Shown: one piece after another, positions 32,230 through 38,507 of the stretch | How positions within the stretch are numbered: the first letter of the stretch is position 1 | How the letters are laid out: each line of letters starts with the position of its first letter | Assembly (NCBI GenBank): GCA_934675735.1 | Contig: CAKURR010000002.1 | Span: forward strand, 62,001-126,000 | Origin: an uncultured Clostridia bacterium | GTDB taxonomy: Bacteria > Bacillota > Clostridia > Christensenellales > Aristaeellaceae | DNA: 64,000 nt | Reading direction: 5' to 3' | Made by a program: the position numbers and the translations under genes | Notes under the pieces: generated by a model | Database searches by the model: none | The model's input: only the letters and a program-made list of their open reading frames with translations | Told to the model about the DNA's origin: nothing

Positions 32230-32678
32230 CAGCCCAAATCCTCCCCGCTCTCGATAGCGGCAATCTGATCGATGCGGCGCTGATGGCGGCCGCCCTCAAA
32301 CTCGCTCGTCAGGAAGATCTGCGCAATCATGCGGCCCAGCTCCGTGCCGACCACGCGCGCGCCGAGGGCGAGCATGTTCGCGTCGTTGTGCACGCGGCTC
32401 ATCTTGGCGGAATAGCAGTCCGAGCAGGCGCAGCAGCGAATGCCCTTCACCTTGTTGGCCGCGATGGAAATGCCGATGCCCGTGCCGCAGCACAGAATGC
32501 CGCGCTCGCATTCGCCGCCCGCCACGGCCTTGGCCGCGCGCTGGGCGAACACCGCGTAGTCGCAGCTGTCCGCCGTATAGGTGCCGTAGTCGTGATAGGG
32601 CAGCCGCATCTCATCCAGCAGCGCCATGATTTCCTTTTTCAGCGGCAGACCGGCGTGGTCGCTTCCCAGTGCAATCAT
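32229..32678 (-). CDS. rpiB: Ribose-5-phosphate isomerase B (or related uronate isomerase)
   Basis: 149 aa, full-length RpiB. Motifs: ALGSDHAGLPLKKE at the start, the Cys of LCCGTGIGISIAANKVKG, and HNDANMLALGAR. Usually interconverts ribose-5-P and ribulose-5-P. As first gene of a pectin operon it might instead isomerise the ketouronate released by GH105; this is inference. RBS AGGAGG lies eight bases upstream. Confidence 0.88.
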   Translation of the reverse strand: MIALGSDHAGLPLKKEIMALLDEMRLPYHDYGTYTADSCDYAVFAQRAAKAVAGGECERGILCCGTGIGISIAANKVKGIRCCACSDCYSAKMSRVHNDANMLALGARVVGTELGRMIAQIFLTSEFEGGRHQRRIDQIAAIESGEDLG

Positions 32679-32717
32679 GATAAATACCTCCTACACACGT
32701 TCAAAATTGAATCCCTG

Positions 32718-32945
32718 CTTCAAACCGCCGCGAAGCAAAGTGGGAAATCCAAGAACCTCAGGTTCTTGGCAGGGTTTGGGGATTGAAGCCACGCGCCCGC
32801 TGTGCGGGATTCAGCGTGGCGGAAATCGGAAATCGCAAGGAGCCAAAGGCGACTATGCGAGTTTCCCGGCCAACGCCCCAATCGTCCCCCATCGCGAAGC
32901 GAAAATAAACGGGAGTCAGGGAGCGAAGCGTTACCTGACTCTTGA
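32718..32945 (+). repeat. Family A intergenic hairpin repeat, copy 4, full length with an insertion
   Basis: Hairpin 1 CCAAGAACC-TCA-GGTTCTTGG (32749-32769). Hairpin 2 (TTGGGG ... CCCCAA) is split by about 90 bases (32782-32871). Hairpin 3 GAGTCAGG and CCTGACTC (32913-32920, 32934-32941). It carries borders seen in copies 2 and 3 and is the most complete copy. Confidence 0.82.
32782..32871. mobile_element. About 90-bp palindromic insert inside a family A repeat
   Basis: Compared with copy 3, the sequence between GTTTGGGG and AACGCCCC is interrupted by about 90 bases. The insert holds a nested palindrome: GCCACGC (32788) with GCGTGGC (32814), enclosing CCCGC-TGT-GCGGG. No ORF. It resembles a miniature element, but no target-site duplication can be proved. 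Confidence 0.45.
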
Positions 32946-32965
32946 AACGCTTGTTTTATCCAAAA

Positions 32966-32996
32966 TTCCGGACGCGCAATGCGCGCCCCTACAACG
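32966..32996 (-). repeat. Family B palindrome, copy B3
   Basis: Reverse complement reads CGTTGTAGGGGCGCGC then ATTGCGCGTCCG, identical over about 28 bases to the copy at 44278. It sits directly beside a family A element, as at 44278. Confidence 0.65.
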
Positions 32997-33009
32997 CATT
33001 TCCGCTTTT

Positions 33010-33249
33010 TCAGTCGATCAAATCCTCGGGGCGGAGCGGCTCTCGCCTGCCGCCGCCCGTCTCCTCCTGCGCCTCGTGCTCGGCCGTATGGTCCACAAAG
33101 ACCAGGTTATGCAGATTTTCGCGGCTGACAACGGTATTTGTGCCCATGCACGCCCGACAGCGATACAGGCATTCCGGGCAGACGCAGCCAAAGTTCGTGC
33201 CCTCCGATTGAATCATATACGTCCCGCATTGCGGACATCCGCACCGCAT
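33010..33249 (-). CDS. Small Cys-rich zinc-ribbon-type protein
   Basis: 79 aa. Cys pairs MRCGCPQCG and FGCVCPEC plus CRAC give up to eight ligands, enough for two zinc sites. The C-terminal part is charged and probably flexible (EAQEETGGGRREP). AGGAGG-like GGAGGCGG is upstream. It follows the deacetylase by 15 bases in the same direction. Function unknown; such ribbons bind nucleic acid or partner proteins. Confidence 0.7.
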   Translation of the reverse strand: MRCGCPQCGTYMIQSEGTNFGCVCPECLYRCRACMGTNTVVSRENLHNLVFVDHTAEHEAQEETGGGRREPLRPEDLID

Positions 33250-33264
33250 GGCCGTTCCGCCTCC

Positions 33265-33999
33265 TTATTCCTGCGCCGCGTCGGGCAGCATCATGTGCGC
33301 CCCGCAGCGCGACAAAATTTCGCGCTCTTCTTCGCTTGTGGAAAGCGCGCGGAACTCGTATCCCGCCTCTCGGAAATGCGCCACCAGCTCCGGCAGAATG
33401 CGCCGCGTTCTGGCTTTGCCCTCGTGCATCAGCAGGATGATGACGTCCTTGCCTTCCGTCTGCCCGAGCGTATAATCGAGCATTTCCCTGTCGCTCGAAA
33501 AGGAATACTGCGCGTCGCCCGTCATCGTGTTCCAGTCAAACCACGCGTAGCCCGCGTCCCGCACAAGCGCCTTGACGCGCGGCTTATACGCCGTGCTGCC
33601 GCCCGGGAAGCGGAACAGGTCGGTCGAAAAGTTTTCGTCCACCTCTTCGCGCATCGTCTTTTCAAACCGCTGCAAATCGCGCAGCACAAAGCCCTCGTCC
33701 TCCTGAATGCGGCCGATGGAATGCGCCATCGTGTGGCTGCCGACGGCGTAGCCCGCCTGCACAATCTGTTTGGCGTAATCCGGAAACGCGCGCACGCTCA
33801 GCCCCACCAGAAAAAACGTCGCGGGCACATCCAGCTCGCTCAGCTCTTCCAGCAGTTCGGGCGTGTCCTTTTTCGGCCCATCGTCAAAGGTGAGGTAGAC
33901 CACGCGCCGCGCCTGCGCCTCTTCGGCCATGCCCGCGCACGGGAGCATCAGGCCCAGCGCCAGACACAGCGCCGAAAGCCAGCAAAGCCTTCGCTTCAT
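33265..33999 (-). CDS. Polysaccharide deacetylase (NodB-homology, CE4)
   Basis: 244 aa with a signal peptide (about 1-25). NodB motifs: TFDDGPKKDTP (Asp-Asp, catalytic base and metal), SHTMAHS (two metal His), RFPGGS (motif 3) and LLMHEG (motif 5). It removes acetyl groups from peptidoglycan or another envelope glycan. A longer open frame upstream is the antisense-free overlap with proA and is not coding for this protein. The start at 33999 is 14 bases downstream of the proA stop. Confidence 0.92.
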   Translation of the reverse strand: MKRRLCWLSALCLALGLMLPCAGMAEEAQARRVVYLTFDDGPKKDTPELLEELSELDVPATFFLVGLSVRAFPDYAKQIVQAGYAVGSHTMAHSIGRIQEDEGFVLRDLQRFEKTMREEVDENFSTDLFRFPGGSTAYKPRVKALVRDAGYAWFDWNTMTGDAQYSFSSDREMLDYTLGQTEGKDVIILLMHEGKARTRRILPELVAHFREAGYEFRALSTSEEEREILSRCGAHMMLPDAAQE

Positions 34000-34012
34000 G
34001 CCGTCCGCCCCC

Positions 34013-35323
34013 TCACAGGAGTTTTTTGTGCGTAAAACTGCGCGCGCCCGACGCAAAGTCGCCGACGATATCGCCGTGGCCGCGCAGAATGTACTTGTAG
34101 GAACAAAGCCCCTCCAGCCCCATCGGGCCGCGCGCGTGAATCTTGCCCGTGGAAATGCCGACCTCCGCGCCGAAGCCGTAACGATAGCCGTCCGCAAAGC
34201 GCGTCGAGCAGTTCTGATAGACGCCCGCGGAATCCACCAGCGCAAAGAACTTGCCTGCCGCCGCCTCGTCGCGGGTGATGATGCAGTCCGTGTGATGCGA
34301 GCCGTACTTATTGATGAAGGCAATCGCCTCTTCGATGGAATCCACCGTGCGGACTGCCATCGTCAAAGCGAGGTATTCGTGCCCCCAGTCGCCTTCATTC
34401 GCCGCTTCTGCGGCCACGCCTGCGGCATAGAGCGCCGCGCGCGCGCGTTCATCCGCGCGCAGGGTCACGCCCGCCGCCGTCAGGGCGCGGCCCATCGCGG
34501 GCAGCGCGTCAGCCAGCTGCGCGCTGTGCACCAGCAGCGTTTCGGCGGCGTTGCACGCGGCGGGATACTGCGTTTTCGCGTCCGTCACGATGCGCGCGGC
34601 CATCTGCGCGTCGCAGTCCGCGTCCACATACACATGGCACACGCCGTCGCTGTGGCCCAGCACCGGAATGCTGCTGTTTTCCATGATGTAGCGCACAAAG
34701 GCGTTCGAGCCGCGCGGGATGATGAGATCGATATCCTCATCCATTTTGAGCATGACGGAAACGTCCTCGCGCGTGGTCAGCAGGCCGCACCAGCCGTCCG
34801 GCAGGCCCGTGGCGACGCTCGCGTCGTCTAAAATATCGAACAGCGCTTCGTTGGTGTGCAGCGCCTCGCGGCCGCCCTTGAGCAGCACCGCGTTGCCGCT
34901 CTTGAGGCATAGCCCGCCGATTTGAACCAGCGCGTCGGGCCGCGATTCAAAAATCACGCCGACCACGCCGATGGGGCAGCTGATGCGCGAGAGCACCAGC
35001 CCGTCGGCCAGCTCGGTGCGCAGCTGCTCCTGCCCGATGGGGTCGTCCATCGCGGCCAGCTGTTCCAGCCCCGCACAGACATCGGCCAGTTTGTGCTCGT
35101 CAAACCTGAGCCGCTTGAGCGCGGGCGCGGCCAGCCCTTCCTTTTCGGCCTGCCGCATATCGATATCGTTTGCCTTGAAAATCTGCCCCGCTTTCGCGCG
35201 GAGCGCGGCGGCGACAGCCAGCAGCGCGCTGTTGCGCGTCTTGCTCGGCGACGCGGCCAGCGCAAAGCTCGCCTGCTTGGCGGCATGCGCCACTTCGGCG
35301 GCGGTCATTTCCCGGTTATTCAT
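34013..35323 (-). CDS. proA: Gamma-glutamyl phosphate reductase (ProA)
   Basis: 436 aa. Converts gamma-glutamyl phosphate to glutamate semialdehyde with NADPH in proline synthesis. The catalytic Cys lies in YPAACNAAETLL. Other family segments: GVIFESRPDALVQI, LKSGNAVLLKGGREA and GHEYLALTMAVRTVDS. proB, the usual partner, is not adjacent. The start overlaps the LCP gene by 8 bases, so proA sits in an envelope-related operon. Confidence 0.95.
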   Translation of the reverse strand: MNNREMTAAEVAHAAKQASFALAASPSKTRNSALLAVAAALRAKAGQIFKANDIDMRQAEKEGLAAPALKRLRFDEHKLADVCAGLEQLAAMDDPIGQEQLRTELADGLVLSRISCPIGVVGVIFESRPDALVQIGGLCLKSGNAVLLKGGREALHTNEALFDILDDASVATGLPDGWCGLLTTREDVSVMLKMDEDIDLIIPRGSNAFVRYIMENSSIPVLGHSDGVCHVYVDADCDAQMAARIVTDAKTQYPAACNAAETLLVHSAQLADALPAMGRALTAAGVTLRADERARAALYAAGVAAEAANEGDWGHEYLALTMAVRTVDSIEEAIAFINKYGSHHTDCIITRDEAAAGKFFALVDSAGVYQNCSTRFADGYRYGFGAEVGISTGKIHARGPMGLEGLCSYKYILRGHGDIVGDFASGARSFTHKKLL

Positions 35324-36131
35324 ACAGCGCCTCTTTCACGGTCGCGCGCATGGCTTCCTCGTCGGCGCGCAGCGGGTCCTCGCCCGTCACCTGCCCACCC
35401 AGCGGCAGGGCGATTTCGCTCCTGTCGTCGCCGCCCTTGACGGCGGAAGCCAGCGTGACGGCGGTCATCGCGTTCAGGTTTGAATCCATCGAGCCGAGCA
35501 GCTTCGTGCCCAGCCCCAGCATGCCGGCCAAATCGCCGCTGTTCACGCCTTCATAGAGCAGCTGCATCAGCAGGTCATAGCCGCGGCTTTGGGCGGGGTC
35601 GTCGTCCTCCAGCCGCAGGCGGACATAGCTCAGCGCCTCTTCGCCGGAAAGGTCGTTCCAGCCGAGGTCTTTGCCCATCGCGGCGGCCTCGCGCTCATCG
35701 AGCTTCATGCTCACCGTGTCGATGGCCTCCACCAGCTGCGGGATGGTGGTCACATCCAGCGCGACATACGTGCCGATGTTCAGCCCCAGCAGCGTGTTGA
35801 CGGTGCGCTCGGCCAACAGGCCGCGGCTCTTCTTCGCGCCCAGCGCATACACGTCGGCCAGCCGCGTTTCGCCGTTTTCCGGCACATCCACCGTCAAATC
35901 GCAGTTCACGCGCAGCATCACCGAGCGCCCCGTGCGGCTGTTGATGGAAGCAATCATCATCGTGTCGGTGACGTCACCGTCCTGCAACAGAACGAGGATG
36001 TTGGACACGTTTTTATCCAGCCCCGCCGCCATGTTGATGTCGCGCTTGGTCACGCTGATTTCCGCCGACGCGGCCGCGCACAGCAGCGTCAGCAGCGCCA
36101 AAATAGATGCAAAAAGACGAATATGTTTCAT
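35316..36131 (-). CDS. LytR-CpsA-Psr (LCP) family protein, divergent
   Basis: 271 aa with a signal peptide. LCP phosphotransferases attach teichoic-acid-like polymers to peptidoglycan. Matching parts: MMIASINSRTGRSVML, LLGLNIGTYVALDVTTIPQLVEAID and ALSYVRLRLEDDDPAQSRGYDLL. The usual SxPRD motif is replaced by RVNCDL, so a key pyrophosphate-binding Arg is missing, although the later Arg-rich loop is kept. It may be a degenerate or sensor-like member. AGGAGG is six bases before the ATG at 36131. Confidence 0.8.
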   Translation of the reverse strand: MKHIRLFASILALLTLLCAAASAEISVTKRDINMAAGLDKNVSNILVLLQDGDVTDTMMIASINSRTGRSVMLRVNCDLTVDVPENGETRLADVYALGAKKSRGLLAERTVNTLLGLNIGTYVALDVTTIPQLVEAIDTVSMKLDEREAAAMGKDLGWNDLSGEEALSYVRLRLEDDDPAQSRGYDLLMQLLYEGVNSGDLAGMLGLGTKLLGSMDSNLNAMTAVTLASAVKGGDDRSEIALPLGGQVTGEDPLRADEEAMRATVKEALYE

Positions 36132-36147
36132 GAATCCTCCTGAGCCT

Positions 36148-36196
36148 ATTTTGGGGCTTTGCCCCAAACCCCACCGGAAACCTGAGGTTTCCGGCC
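36148..36196 (-). repeat. Family A intergenic hairpin repeat, copy 5 with compensatory changes
   Basis: Hairpin 1 arms read CCGGAAACC and GGTTTCCGG around a 3-base loop (36174-36194); compared with CCAAGAACC/GGTTCTTGG both arms changed together. Hairpin 2 is TTTGGGGC-TTT-GCCCCAAA (36150-36168). Confidence 0.8.
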
Positions 36197-36332
36197 TTCC
36201 CCCCTTTTTCGCTATTGCCGCCAATAGCAAAAACGAGGAAAAAATTCTTTCACGAAGCAAGCCTCCGCAAACCCGCATCGCCCTTTGCGGGGGCGCAAAC
36301 GGCGCGTCCTCGTATCTTCTTAAGCAGACGGC

Positions 36333-36821
36333 TTACTTCTTCTTGAAGATAAACAGCTTGGAGAACACGTAGTTCAAAATAATCACCACAATGTTCACCA
36401 GCAGCTTCATCGCCAGATCGTTCAGGTGCAGCATTTCCACCAGCAGGAACATCAGCACCGTCTCCATGCCCAGCGAAACCAGGCGCATCGCGAAAAAACT
36501 GCCCGCCTCGCGCAGCAGCGCCGCGGCGCTCTCGCAGTGCGTCTTAAAGACGAAAATCTTGTTGGCCACATAGCCGAACGCCACCGCAATCACCCACGCC
36601 GTCCATGTGCCCGCCATCACGCTCATGCCCGCCGTGCGCGTCGCGACAAAATAGGCGATGTAGTTGACCAGCGTCGTCGCCACGCCGACAAACAGATAGC
36701 TGACCAGCTCCGTGTTTTCCCAGAGCTTCAGGCATGCGCCGCCCAGCTTCGGGGAAATCTTCGCAATCAGGCTGATGACGGCGCGCGCCAGCCAATCGAT
36801 GCCCTTCCAAACGGTTTTCAT
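36333..36821 (-). CDS. GtrA-family flippase-like membrane protein
   Basis: 162 aa with four membrane helices. GtrA segments: ELVSYLFVGVATTLVNYIAYFVA, AFGYVANKIFVFK and VIILNYVFSKLFIFKKK, the last being the family ending. Members help move lipid-linked sugars across the membrane and could serve GT-C glycosyltransferases such as those at 18-22 kb. The gene has its own promoter. RBS AGAGA lies upstream of 36821. Confidence 0.9.
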   Translation of the reverse strand: MKTVWKGIDWLARAVISLIAKISPKLGGACLKLWENTELVSYLFVGVATTLVNYIAYFVATRTAGMSVMAGTWTAWVIAVAFGYVANKIFVFKTHCESAAALLREAGSFFAMRLVSLGMETVLMFLLVEMLHLNDLAMKLLVNIVVIILNYVFSKLFIFKKK

Positions 36822-36884
36822 GGTTGTTCTCTTCTTTCTGTTTTTCTGACTGTTCTTTTCTGATCCATGCGTTTGTCGTTCGTT

Positions 36885-36913
36885 ATTATAACACGACCAT
36901 CTGCGCGGGTCAA
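36885..36913 (-). promoter_or_regulatory. Promoter for the GtrA gene
   Basis: TTGACC (36908-36913), 17 bases, TATAAT (36885-36890). The rest of the intergenic stretch to 37188 carries only a likely rightward -10 (TATAAT, 37114-37119) for the next gene. Confidence 0.7.
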
Positions 36914-37188
36914 TTCCCGCAGAAACGGTGTTGATTCTTTCCAAAATGAAGCGCTTAATCGCTCAACCTGCCTCCCCTCCTGCAAATTGCGCGCCTCCTC
37001 CGCGCTCCCGCGCCGCCGTTCGGGGCGATTTTGCAGGCCGTCCTGCACGAATCCGCACGGATTTTCTGCGCGCAAATTTCCCGCTGCCGCTTCCCTTTTC
37101 GCGCGCTATCCTTTATAATAGTTTGTTGAACGGCGGGCCGTGCCCGTCTCCCCATCCGCCCATCAACTTCGCTAAGGAGGATTTTTTT

Positions 37189-38058
37189 ATGGAGAACCCG
37201 ATTGTATCTTGGCTGTTTGAAACCGACGCCGTGCGCGTCTGCCCCGAAGGCCAGCCTTTCTGGTATACATCCGGCAAACTCGGCCCGTTCTACATCAACA
37301 CCCAGTTTCTTTACGGCAGCGAGGCCGCGGCCAACGCGCTGCTTTCCGTCATCGAGCAGGCCTGCGCGGGCGATAAGCTCGCGTTTTACGGCAGGGTCTA
37401 CGGCGAAATCGAAAAGCAGCTGGCCGCCTGCCCGATTTACGCACAGCTCATCGACCTGATGACCGAAGCCGCGCGCAAGCTGGACGTGGATTTCGTCTCC
37501 GGCGGCGAGCGCCGCGATTTCTTCTTCTCCATGCCCGTGGCGCGCAAGCTGGGGCTGGGCCATCTCTCCATCTTCAAGGACCTTTCCAGCGTCTACACCG
37601 ACGCCGACGGTGTGAGCATGCCCTCCGACAAGGCGAATCTCTCCGGCAAGCGCAGCGTGCATATCGCGGATTTGGTGACCGTTGCTTCCTCTTATATCCG
37701 CGCGTGGATTCCCGCCGTGGAGGGCCTCGGCGCGAAAATCGCCTGCTCGCTGGCCGTCGTGGACCGCGACCAAGGCGGCAGCAAGATTCTCGCCGACGCG
37801 GGCTGCCCGCTGACGACGCTGGTCGTCATCAAGCCGGAGCTGTTCGAAACCGCGCACAAGCTGGGCCGCATCACCGACAAGCAGCTCGCGCTCGTGCTGC
37901 ATTTCATCGACGATCCGGATGCCTTCATGCGCAGTTTCCTGACCGCCCACCCGAATTTCCTCGCGGATGAGCTGGCCAAGGGCGGCAAGAGCGCCCAGCG
38001 CGCGCAGCTGTGCATCGACAGCGGCTTTGCCCCCGCCGAAGCCCTGCCCAAGGCCTGA
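37189..38058 (+). CDS. PyrE-like phosphoribosyltransferase (orotate phosphoribosyltransferase-type)
   Basis: 289 aa. The N-terminal segment YTSGKLGPFYINTQFLYG matches orotate phosphoribosyltransferases, and GERRDFFFSMPVARKLG and the Asp-rich region SLAVVDRDQGGSKIL fit a PRPP-binding fold. Longer than classical PyrE (about 210 aa), with an extra N-terminal helical segment. It would join PRPP to orotate or a related base. No other pyrimidine genes are nearby. AAGGAGG is nine bases before the ATG. The next gene starts inside its stop codon (TGATG). Confidence 0.8.
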   Translation: MENPIVSWLFETDAVRVCPEGQPFWYTSGKLGPFYINTQFLYGSEAAANALLSVIEQACAGDKLAFYGRVYGEIEKQLAACPIYAQLIDLMTEAARKLDVDFVSGGERRDFFFSMPVARKLGLGHLSIFKDLSSVYTDADGVSMPSDKANLSGKRSVHIADLVTVASSYIRAWIPAVEGLGAKIACSLAVVDRDQGGSKILADAGCPLTTLVVIKPELFETAHKLGRITDKQLALVLHFIDDPDAFMRSFLTAHPNFLADELAKGGKSAQRAQLCIDSGFAPAEALPKA

Positions 38059-38387
38059 TGCGGCTCACCCTTCTGTCCCTCGACCCGCCGCCCTGCCTGC
38101 GGTTTTTCATCCGCGCGGACGGCCGCCACGCGGGCGGCATCACGGTGCATTCCGTTAAAGGCACGCAGTTCTCCTACGGTATCGCCGTCTCACGGGCAAT
38201 GCGCCGCCGCGGCGTGGCTTCGGCGGCGCTCCCGCTGCTGCTTGACACCATGAAAGCGCGCGGCTTCACCCGCTGCATCGTGCAGATTGCGCCGGATAAC
38301 GCCGCCTCCCTCGGGCTTCACCGCAAGCTGGGGTTCGTCGAGACGGGGCGGGACGGCGCGGCGGTGAGGATGGAAAAGGGGCTGTGA
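38058..38387 (+). CDS. GNAT-family N-acetyltransferase
   Basis: 109 aa, short member. The acetyl-CoA-binding part is recognisable as YGIAVSRAMRRRGVASAALPLLL, followed by the CIVQIAPDNAASLGLHRKLGF motif, which is the conserved beta4-alpha region of GNATs. The N-terminal strand region is short. Translation is coupled to the upstream gene by TGATG. The acceptor is unknown. Confidence 0.85.
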   Translation: MRLTLLSLDPPPCLRFFIRADGRHAGGITVHSVKGTQFSYGIAVSRAMRRRGVASAALPLLLDTMKARGFTRCIVQIAPDNAASLGLHRKLGFVETGRDGAAVRMEKGL

Positions 38388-38410
38388 TATCAGCCGATTC
38401 TCGTCATAAA

Positions 38411-38477
38411 TAAAGATACTCCCCATGCGGCAATCGGTGAATCAACGCACCGAAAACCGCACAGGGAGTATTTTTAT
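38411..38477. terminator. Long compound hairpin, bidirectional terminator
   Basis: ATACTCCC (38416-38423) with GGGAGTAT (38464-38471), then TGCGG with CCGCA, then CGGTG with CACCG, forming one stacked stem of about 55 bases. Flanked by AAATAAAG and TTTTTATT. It separates the convergent GNAT and PPIase genes. Confidence 0.8.
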
Positions 38478-38507
38478 TGAACTAAATATTCTACCGCAAG
38501 AGGAATT

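Noticed and set aside
32679..33009. Insertion sequence between the pectin operon and the zinc-ribbon gene
   Set aside because: No transposase or terminal repeats typical of an IS; the stretch is explained by repeat families A and B and a 90-bp palindromic insert.
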